This document shows positions 47,214 through 53,894 of a DNA stretch of 64,000 nt, piece by piece; the stretch's first letter is position 1, and every line of letters starts with the position of its first letter. The notes below the pieces were generated by a model. The model was not told where the DNA came from. It ran no database searches and worked only from the letters and a program-made list of their open reading frames with translations. The DNA comes from Gemmatimonadota bacterium. Lineage in GTDB: Bacteria > Gemmatimonadota > Gemmatimonadetes > Longimicrobiales > Gaopeijiaceae. Where the stretch lies: positions 1 through 64,000 of the forward strand of contig JAUIKL010000003.1 in NCBI GenBank assembly GCA_030430625.1, given 5' to 3'. Both the position numbers and the translations under genes were made by a program.

Positions 47214-50200
47214 GATGTCGGAGGAGATGGTGGAGTGGGAGGGCTTTCCGCACGGCGGCGTTCAGTCGTTCCGAACCGTGGGGAGGGACCGGTGCTGCTC
47301 TGTTCTCGGCCCGCCGGGCGCTGCGCGGTACTCATGCTCGACGCCAGGCGAGCCACGCGTTGGTCCGGTTGCCACTCTTGCGCCTCCTCCGGTGCACTTC
47401 TCGGCTCGACCCTCCAGAAGCGGGTCGCGCTCGCGGGCCACGCATTGAGGACGCGCGCGGCCTTCTGGGAGCCCGTCGCGGCGCGATGGGCTTCGAGGAG
47501 CAGTCTCAACTCCTCCAGTGCCTCGTCCTCGGTCACGAGATGGTAGCTGACGTGTCCGGGGTTGAGGCGCGCCGGGAAGTCGCCCAGGGAATCGAGCACG
47601 TACGCCCGCCCCCCCGACATCCCGGCGCCGAAGTTCCGGCCGGTCGGCCCCAGAACGGCCACGATGCCCCCGGTCATGTACTCACAGGCGTGCTTTCCGG
47701 CCCCTTCGACAACGGCCAGCGCACCCGAGTTGCGGACCGCGAAGCGATCCCCCACGCGGCCCGCCACGAAGAGCGAACCACCCGTGGCTCCGTACAGGAG
47801 CGTGTTGCCCGCCAGGACGGCCTGTCCGCCCATGATGCCCGAGCGCGCAGGGCGGCGGATGGAGATACTCCCTCCCGTCATGCCCTTGCCGACGTAGTCG
47901 TTCGCCTCACCCTCGAGGCGGATGTGAACACCGTCGACCAGCCATGCGCCCAGAGACTGGCCCGCTGAGCCGACCAGTCCGATGTCGATCCGGCCGTCCG
48001 GAAGGCCCGCGTCACCGTGGAGAGCGGCAATCGCTCCGCTCAGGCGAGCGCCGACCGTTCGATCGTAGTTCCGGATCTCCCACGTCCCCTCGAAATCCTC
48101 CTTCCGGCTCACGGCGCCGGCGGCGGCCTGAAGGATCGCGTCGTCGAAGCGTTCCTCCGTGCCGCGGTTCGGGATTCCGGCGGAGACGAGGGGCGCGTCC
48201 GCGTTCGACACGAGGAGGCTCGACAGATCGACCCCCTCCCACCGTGCGTCCGCTGGCGTCGGTAGCTGCTCGAGCAGGTCGGCACGACCGATCACCTCGT
48301 CGAGGCGCTCGTACCCGAGGTGCGCCAGGATCTCCCGCACTTCTCCCGCGACACCCTCGAAGAATCGGATGAGCATCTCGGGTGTGCCGAAGTACTTCTT
48401 CCGGAGGTGTTCGGCCTGGGTCGCGATTCCGACGGGGCAGGTGTTCGAGTGGCACTGTCGCGCCATCTTGCACCCGAGGGCGATGAGCGCCGCCGTTCCG
48501 AACCCGTACCTCTCGGCACCCAGAAGCGCGGCCTTCACGACGTCGCGCCCGGTGTGGAGGCCACCGTCCGTCGTGAGCATGATGCGGTTGCGCAGCCCGT
48601 TGCGGACGAGGGTCTGCTGGGCTTCGGCCACACCCAACTCCCATGGCGCGCCCGCGTGCTTGATCGACGTCAGCGGAGAGGCTCCGGTTCCGCCGTCGGC
48701 ACCGCTGATGTGTACGACGTCGGCGTACGCCTTGGCCACGCCGGCCGCGATCGTCCCCACACCCTCGCTCGCGACGAGCTTCACGGCGATCCGTGCTCGG
48801 GGGTTCACGGTACGCAGGTCGTAGATGAGCTGTGCGAGGTCCTCGATGGAATAGATGTCGTGGTGGGGCGGGGGAGAGATGAGCGGCGTTCCGGGGCGCA
48901 CGTGACGCCGCGCCGCGATGTAGGCCGACACCTTGAAGCCCGGAAGCTGGCCACCTTCACCCGGCTTCGACCCCTGGGCCATCTTGATCTCGATCTCGTC
49001 GGCGGCGGCCAGGTACCCGGCCGTCACACCGAAGCGTCCCGACGCCACCTGCTTGATGCGGGAGTTCGCATCGTTCATCGGGCCACCCGGTGTGTAGCGA
49101 TCCGGGTGTTCGCCCCCCTCACCGGAGTTGGACTGCGCTCCGATCCGGTTCATGGCTCGGGCGATGTCCTCGTGGGTCTCGGCGCTGAGCGCACCGAGGG
49201 ACATCGCGCCCGTCTGGAAACGCCGGGTGATGTCCGCGACCGACTCCACGCGGTCGATCGAGATCGGCTCCCGATCGGAGGAGAAGGTCAGAAGGTCACG
49301 GAGTGACGTGGGCGGCCGGCCGTGGACCAGGTCCGCGTACGTCCGGTACTCCTCGTCACCACCGTCTTGAACGGCGGCGTGGAGGGCTCTCCACACGGGC
49401 GGCTCGTTCGCGTGGTACTCCGGTCCGCGCCGGTACCGGAACCACCCGCCCTTGTCGAGCGCCGGCTCCTCGAGCCCCGCCGCGTCCATCCTCGCTGCGA
49501 TCTCGTCCGCGATCGCCTGAATCTCGATCCCTCCGATCCGCGACCGCATGGCCGGGAACCAGTCGTCGATCAGCTGCCGGCCAAGGCCGACGGCCTCGAA
49601 GATCTGAGCTCCGTGATACGAGGCCACCGAGCAGATGCCCATCTTGGCCATGATCTTCAGGAGGCCGGACTCGCTGGCCTGGACGAAGCGTCGTTCTACG
49701 TCGTCTGCATCGCTGGTCGCGCGTACGGTGGCGAGGGCCAGCCAGGGGTTCACGACCTCGGCGCCGAAACCGATCAGCGTCGCGAAGTGGTGGACGTCCC
49801 GGGCATCAGCGACTTCCGCGCCGATGCTCACCCGGGTGCGCAGTCCCTCGTCGATGAGGTGGTGGTGGACGGCCGACACCGCGAGAAGCATCGGGATGGG
49901 CGCGGAACCCGGCGTCCCCATCCGGTCCGAAACGACCACGAAGTCGTAGCCATCCCGGACCGCGTTGGCCGCCGACACGCGCAGGGCCTGGAGGGCAGCG
50001 GAGAGGGCCGGGCCTCCCCCGCCCACTTCGTACTCGGCCTTCAGGGTGATGGCGTGCAGCCCCGACGCCGCCTGAGTCCGCAGGAGGTCCAGAGTGGCGT
50101 CGGTGACGATCGGGGAGGGAATGTGGGTACGCGCCGCCGCGTCGGGACCCGGTTCCAACCATGAACCACGCTTGCCCAGGTAGGTGTCGAGCGACATGAC

Positions 50201-51892
50201 CAGTCGCTCCCGAATCGAGTCCATCGGCGGGTTGGTGACCTGGGCGAAGCGCTGACGCAGGTAGCTGTACAGCGTTCTCGACGCATCCGAGAAGACGGAG
50301 AGCGGTGAGTCGTCTCCCATCGAGCCGATGCCGTCCTTCCCGTCCTCGGCCATGGGCGTGAGGATGAGCCGGAGCTCTTCGGCGGTGTAGCCGTGGACGA
50401 TCTGCAGACGATCGAGATCGACGACCGCGTCGGACCCCCCCCTTGGGGTGTCGACCGGGGCAGACGCACCGGTGACCGAGGGATCCGACGCGGTTGTGTC
50501 GATCGACTCGGCAGGATGAACCCTGCGGAGCCGTTCCTGAATCCACGTGTGATAGGGGCGGCGCTTGGCGATCGTCCGCTTGATCTCACGGTTGTTGACG
50601 AAGCGACCCGCGCGCGTATCGACCGCGAGCATGCGACCGGGCCCGATCCGACCCGACTCCAGAACCTCTCCGGGCGGCAGGTCGAGGATGCCGACTTCGG
50701 ATCCTACGATCACGAGCCCGTCGCTGGTCCGTTGATATCGAGCGGGGCGCAGACCGTTGCGGTCCATCGAAGCCGCCACGACGGCTCCGTCGGTGAAGAC
50801 GAGCCCTGCGGGGCCCTCCCACGGTTCACCCACGCAGGCCCGGACCTCGTAGAAAGCGCGCAGCTCCGGGTCGATGCCGGGCATCCGCTCCCAGGCCTCC
50901 GGAATCAGAGACGCCATCGCCTCGAGTACGTCACATCCCGAGGTGATGAGGAGGTCGAGGGCTTCGTCGAGGGAGGCCGTGTCCGACCCGGCGTGGGAGA
51001 GAACCGGCGCGAGGGAAGGGACCTGGCGGCCCCACTCCGATGCGGCGAGCTCACCTTCCCGAGCCGCCATCCAGGCCCGGTTTCCGAGGAGGGTGTTCAC
51101 CTCGCCGTTGTGGGCGATCCGCCGGAACGGCTGAGCGAGATGCCACTGCGGTGTGGTGTTGGTGGCGAAGCGCTGGTGGAAGACGGCCAGAGCCGAGACC
51201 GTCTCGGGGTCGGCGAGGTCCGGGTAGAACCGGGTCAGGACTTCCCCTTGAACGAGCGCCTTGTACACGACCGTCCGGGACGACATCGAGACGATGTAGG
51301 CGTCGAGACCGACGTCGGACAGCCTCGCCTCCGCGTCCCGACGGGCCGCGTACAGCAGCGTTTCGAAGGCCGAGTCGTCGGGCGCAGAGGCCAGGGCGCC
51401 ATCGTCGTCGTCGGCCGTCGCAGGAGCAGAGCCGAGGATCAGCTGTTCGACACGAGGCATGGCCGCGTGTGCCACCTGCCCGAGGGCGTCGGGGTCGGTC
51501 GGAACGAGCCGCCACCCGAGGGACACGGCGCCGGACTCGACCGCAGCCGTCTCGATCAGAAGGCGGGCGTGTTCCGCGTCCGCCGGGTCCTGGGGCAAGA
51601 AGACCATGGCCACGCCGACGAGACCGTCATGGTCTGCGATCGTCGGGACATCCCGTTCGAGGAGTCGGACCGGCAATTGAATGGTGAGGCCCGCCCCGTC
51701 GGCCGACTGACCATCGGCGCCGACGGCCCCGCGGTGGGCCAGGTTGGTCAGCCCACGAAGGGCCAACTGAATGAGTCTGTGGCTCGGATCACCCGCGATG
51801 GATGCGACGAAGCCCATGCCACACGCGTCATGCTCGAATTCGGCGTCGTAGAGCGGGTATGCGGCAGGTCCTTGGGCTTCGTTCTCGTGCAT
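47210..51892 (-). CDS. gltB: Glutamate synthase large subunit (1560 aa)
   Basis: NADPH-type GOGAT alpha subunit. The N-terminal Ntn glutaminase begins at Cys24 (HDACGMGF), implying a 23-residue propeptide. The central and FMN domains include QTGAMSLGALS-type sequence near residue 894. The 3Fe-4S cysteines keep the normal spacing (Cys1141, Cys1147, Cys1152). The C-terminal glxK-like domain contains GGSISIRRPARSG and MTGGIVAVLG. It ends in an unusual Pro/Ser/Arg-rich tail of about 45 residues. The small subunit gltD is not in this window. The ATG at 51892 has no Shine-Dalgarno, and the frame is open upstream to GTG 51958, so the exact start is uncertain. An intrinsic terminator lies just ahead. 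Confidence 0.93.
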   Translation of the reverse strand: MHENEAQGPAAYPLYDAEFEHDACGMGFVASIAGDPSHRLIQLALRGLTNLAHRGAVGADGQSADGAGLTIQLPVRLLERDVPTIADHDGLVGVAMVFLPQDPADAEHARLLIETAAVESGAVSLGWRLVPTDPDALGQVAHAAMPRVEQLILGSAPATADDDDGALASAPDDSAFETLLYAARRDAEARLSDVGLDAYIVSMSSRTVVYKALVQGEVLTRFYPDLADPETVSALAVFHQRFATNTTPQWHLAQPFRRIAHNGEVNTLLGNRAWMAAREGELAASEWGRQVPSLAPVLSHAGSDTASLDEALDLLITSGCDVLEAMASLIPEAWERMPGIDPELRAFYEVRACVGEPWEGPAGLVFTDGAVVAASMDRNGLRPARYQRTSDGLVIVGSEVGILDLPPGEVLESGRIGPGRMLAVDTRAGRFVNNREIKRTIAKRRPYHTWIQERLRRVHPAESIDTTASDPSVTGASAPVDTPRGGSDAVVDLDRLQIVHGYTAEELRLILTPMAEDGKDGIGSMGDDSPLSVFSDASRTLYSYLRQRFAQVTNPPMDSIRERLVMSLDTYLGKRGSWLEPGPDAAARTHIPSPIVTDATLDLLRTQAASGLHAITLKAEYEVGGGGPALSAALQALRVSAANAVRDGYDFVVVSDRMGTPGSAPIPMLLAVSAVHHHLIDEGLRTRVSIGAEVADARDVHHFATLIGFGAEVVNPWLALATVRATSDADDVERRFVQASESGLLKIMAKMGICSVASYHGAQIFEAVGLGRQLIDDWFPAMRSRIGGIEIQAIADEIAARMDAAGLEEPALDKGGWFRYRRGPEYHANEPPVWRALHAAVQDGGDEEYRTYADLVHGRPPTSLRDLLTFSSDREPISIDRVESVADITRRFQTGAMSLGALSAETHEDIARAMNRIGAQSNSGEGGEHPDRYTPGGPMNDANSRIKQVASGRFGVTAGYLAAADEIEIKMAQGSKPGEGGQLPGFKVSAYIAARRHVRPGTPLISPPPHHDIYSIEDLAQLIYDLRTVNPRARIAVKLVASEGVGTIAAGVAKAYADVVHISGADGGTGASPLTSIKHAGAPWELGVAEAQQTLVRNGLRNRIMLTTDGGLHTGRDVVKAALLGAERYGFGTAALIALGCKMARQCHSNTCPVGIATQAEHLRKKYFGTPEMLIRFFEGVAGEVREILAHLGYERLDEVIGRADLLEQLPTPADARWEGVDLSSLLVSNADAPLVSAGIPNRGTEERFDDAILQAAAGAVSRKEDFEGTWEIRNYDRTVGARLSGAIAALHGDAGLPDGRIDIGLVGSAGQSLGAWLVDGVHIRLEGEANDYVGKGMTGGSISIRRPARSGIMGGQAVLAGNTLLYGATGGSLFVAGRVGDRFAVRNSGALAVVEGAGKHACEYMTGGIVAVLGPTGRNFGAGMSGGRAYVLDSLGDFPARLNPGHVSYHLVTEDEALEELRLLLEAHRAATGSQKAARVLNAWPASATRFWRVEPRSAPEEAQEWQPDQRVARLASSMSTAQRPAGREQSSTGPSPRFGTTERRRAESPPTPPSPPTS

Positions 51893-51913
51893 GATCGGTG
51901 TGGGATCGAGGGT

Positions 51914-51950
51914 AAAAAATGACCGGCACTTCGTCAGGGAAGGGCCGGTC
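51914..51950 (-). terminator. Attenuator-like intrinsic terminator in the gltB leader
   Basis: On the minus strand GACCGGC (51950-51944) pairs with GCCGGTC (51927-51921). The stem continues past one mismatch with a 4-bp inner stem CTTC/GAAG and a 6-nt loop, and is followed by A and six U (51919-51914). It sits about 22 bp upstream of the gltB ATG and downstream of the promoter at 52166-52194, the position expected of a transcription attenuator. Confidence 0.7.
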
Positions 51951-52160
51951 CGTGTCACTTCGTTCGCTACTCGCGTGGGATCACAGACTCCGGCGGTACG
52001 GCTCCTTATTCAGGTTCGCTGGGGATTTCATACGACAACAGCGGTTCATTATGCCAAACCCCGACACCCGTCCGAGTGCATCGGCACTCGGTTGGCTTAG
52101 TTTTCGTTGGCATCGGGGCATCTTCGAGGTTCCGTACGCGATACGGCGGTTTGAATATTT
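51951..52160 (-). promoter_or_regulatory. Structured gltB leader RNA, candidate attenuation control
   Basis: Leader of the gltB transcript. A perfect 8-bp hairpin (52091-52072, loop CGAU) sits in the middle. Around it CCCCGA (52118-52113) can pair with UCGGGG (52064-52059), while the adjacent UGCCAA (52112-52107) can pair with UUGGCA (52057-52052). With no linker on one side and one base on the other, both cannot easily form together, so they look like alternative states. A smaller hairpin CCGUA/UACGG lies at 52146-52132. A 22-codon frame (51981-52049) starts just after the second helix. I could not match it to a known riboswitch. The remaining bases to 52250 hold the promoter and two short hairpins after the phosphatase gene. 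Confidence 0.5.
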
Positions 52161-52167
52161 ATTCAAA
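52150..52167. promoter_or_regulatory. Inverted repeat TTTGAATA-TT-TATTCAAA on the gltB start site
   Basis: Perfect 8-bp arms with a 2-bp spacer, very AT-rich in a GC-rich genome. It covers the expected transcription start of gltB, a typical repressor position. The binding protein is unknown. Confidence 0.6.
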
Positions 52168-52194
52168 TGTACACACTTGTGATCGATGGTGCAA
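52166..52194 (-). promoter_or_regulatory. gltB-amt-glnK promoter
   Basis: On the minus strand TTGCAC (52194-52189), exact 17-nt spacer, TACATT (52171-52166). It lies 57 bp past the phosphatase stop and gives a leader of about 265 nt before the gltB ATG. Confidence 0.62.
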
Positions 52195-52250
52195 GTCGGG
52201 GTGCGCGTTGCGCACGGGAGACCGGTGCACCCGCCGACGGGTGGAGGCGC

Positions 52251-53375
52251 TCAGCGCTCCCCGCGCAGGACGCGCAGAAGGGCTCGGCCGACCTCGTCGT
52301 TCCTGCGGATCCCGCCGAAGGCTTCGGCGCCCGGGCCCCGCGCAAAAAGCGGGACCATGACCCCCGTGTGGGATCCCGAGGAGTAGCCCATCACGACGTC
52401 GCGATCGTCGTCGTAGTCCAGGGAAACCCCGCCGGTCTCGTGGTCCGACGTGACGAGGACCAGCGTTTCGGGATGCGCGGCCTGATAGTCCAGGACCTGT
52501 CGGACGGCGGCCGCGAAGTCCAGCATCTCGCCGACGATCGTACCCATGTCGGCGTTGGCGTGGGACTGCGTATCCGACTCCTCGTTCTCGATCATGAGGA
52601 AGAACCCGTCCGGGTCCCGATCGAGGATGCCGAGCGCCTTCTCGACCATGGTGGCCAGCGCGCTCTCACCGCGGTCGGGCACGATGCCCATGTCCCCCTG
52701 CGCGAGGAGCCCGAAGAGCCGATCGGTCGAAGACGGGTCGACAGCGGTGAGCTCCTCGATCGTCTCCACGTACGTGTAGCCGGACCGAATCCGATCCATC
52801 AGAGCGCCGTCGTCCCCCTGTGCTGGACCGTCGAACGACATGCGACCGCCTCCGAGAACGACGGTCAGTTCGCGGTCGACCAACTGTCGGGAGAGTTCGG
52901 GGAAGGCGTAGCGTGTCGGACTGTGGAGTGCGAACGAGGCCGGAGTGGCGTCGACGATCGAGGTGGTGGTGATCAGTCCCGTGGCGAGCCCGCGCGCCGC
53001 GGCCGCCTCGGTGGCGTTCTCCACGGGCAAAGAGTCCGGCCCGACGCCCACAGCTCCCATGAAGGTCCTGACCCCCGTGGCGTACGCCGTGGCCGTGGGC
53101 GCGCTGCCGGAGACGACATGATCGGCGCCCTGCGTATCGACGAGGCCGATCTGCATGTCCGACACCCCGATCGAAGGGTCGGCCATGTAGGCCATGGTCC
53201 AGTGGGACAACCCGGCGCCGTCGGCGATCATGACGACCACACGCGTGGGTGCCGGGGTGGAGTCGGTTCCGGTCCCTGTACGATCGGCGGGCTCGGCGCG
53301 TCCGCAGGCCGCACCCAGCAGGGCGGTTCCCGTGACGAGGGCGACGGTGAGTCTCGAACGTAGGGCGTTCGTCAT
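52251..53375 (-). CDS. Alkaline phosphatase family lipoprotein (374 aa)
   Basis: Signal MTNALRSRLTVALVTGTALL is followed by GAAC, with Cys24 as lipidation site. Metal and catalytic motifs of the PhoA superfamily are in order: MIADGAG (Asp52), the nucleophile segment VSGSAPTATAYATGVRT (Ser91), IENEESDTQSHAN, TSDHETGG and SSGSHTGVMVPLFA. The residue before the nucleophile is Gly rather than the usual Asp, but the other ligands are intact. It likely hydrolyses phosphomonoesters at the cell surface. It is short for the family. ATG 53375 has only a weak Shine-Dalgarno. Divergent from a PadR gene. Confidence 0.88.
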   Translation of the reverse strand: MTNALRSRLTVALVTGTALLGAACGRAEPADRTGTGTDSTPAPTRVVVMIADGAGLSHWTMAYMADPSIGVSDMQIGLVDTQGADHVVSGSAPTATAYATGVRTFMGAVGVGPDSLPVENATEAAAARGLATGLITTTSIVDATPASFALHSPTRYAFPELSRQLVDRELTVVLGGGRMSFDGPAQGDDGALMDRIRSGYTYVETIEELTAVDPSSTDRLFGLLAQGDMGIVPDRGESALATMVEKALGILDRDPDGFFLMIENEESDTQSHANADMGTIVGEMLDFAAAVRQVLDYQAAHPETLVLVTSDHETGGVSLDYDDDRDVVMGYSSGSHTGVMVPLFARGPGAEAFGGIRRNDEVGRALLRVLRGER

Positions 53376-53492
53376 GGTCGTCGGTGGTGTGGCGTGGGCG
53401 TTGACCGGGTCCGTCGGATTCTCGCGGATATCGCCGGGGAGCGGGGGGTGCCTGCGGTAACGGGGAGGTCACGGTAGACCGGAGGCCTCTCC

Positions 53493-53543
53493 TTGACAAC
53501 TTAGGAGAGTGCGTCGAGCCTTCTCCTAACTGAACTAGGAGAG
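53493..53543 (+). promoter_or_regulatory. TTGACA and triple TAGGAGA repeat ahead of the fourth PadR gene
   Basis: TTGACA is at 53493-53498. Three copies of one motif follow: ACTTAGGAGAG (53499-53509), its inverse TTCTCCTAACT (53521-53531) and AACTAGGAGAG (53533-53543). The last includes the Shine-Dalgarno of the GTG start at 53547. The middle copy (TCTCCTA) can pair with the last (TAGGAGA), hiding the ribosome site in RNA, or the repeats can bind PadR dimers in DNA. I see no good -10 at 17-nt spacing. Confidence 0.5.
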
Positions 53544-53546
53544 TCT

Positions 53547-53894
53547 GTGTCCGAACATGCCGAGATCCTGCCTGGCACCCTCGACTTGCTGATTCTGAAA
53601 GCGGTGTCCCTCGGCGCCGTGCACGGGTACGGAGTGCTCCTGCGCATCCAGGAGATCTCCGGAGGAGCGATCGCCATCCAACAGGGGGCGTTGTACCCGG
53701 CTCTGTATCGGCTCGAGCACCGAGGCCTGATCGAGAGCGAGTGGGGGCGATCGGACAACAACCGGCGGGCGAAGTTCTACCGCCTGACCGGCTCCGGCCG
53801 CGAGCACTTCGTCGAAGAAGAGGCAGGTTGGCGCCGACTCGCCGACGCGATGTCCCTCGCGTTGGCCGCCGAAACGCGGGAGGTGGAGTCGTGA
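53547..53894 (+). CDS. PadR family transcriptional regulator (115 aa)
   Basis: MSEHAEILPGTLDLLILKAV start, recognition region QGALYPALYRLEHRGLIESEW and wing NNRRAKFYRLTGSGREHF. GTG 53547 with AGGAGAG upstream. The stop overlaps the GTG of the permease gene (GTGA). It carries the PGTLDLLIL opening typical of PadR proteins linked to these permeases. Confidence 0.92.
   Translation: MSEHAEILPGTLDLLILKAVSLGAVHGYGVLLRIQEISGGAIAIQQGALYPALYRLEHRGLIESEWGRSDNNRRAKFYRLTGSGREHFVEEEAGWRRLADAMSLALAAETREVES

Noticed and set aside
50393-51922. Long open frame on the plus strand opposite gltB
   Set aside because: It is a compositional shadow of gltB: no motif and Arg/Gly-rich sequence. The same holds for long antisense frames at 23602-25563, 54107-55717 and 12008-12916.
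51981-52049. 22-codon leader peptide gene ahead of gltB
   Set aside because: It has a possible GGGG ribosome site but no enrichment in Glu or Gln codons, so it is mentioned only as a possibility, not as a gene.
52049-52118. Stable H-type pseudoknot in the gltB leader
   Set aside because: The two 6-bp helices have loops of 0 and 1 nt, too short to cross the grooves. Alternative pairing is more likely than a pseudoknot.
52049-52120. Glutamine (glnA/downstream-peptide) riboswitch in the gltB leader
   Set aside because: A hairpin followed by GGACGG is reminiscent, but the conserved GUUCACC and GGAAGUAGG segments are missing.
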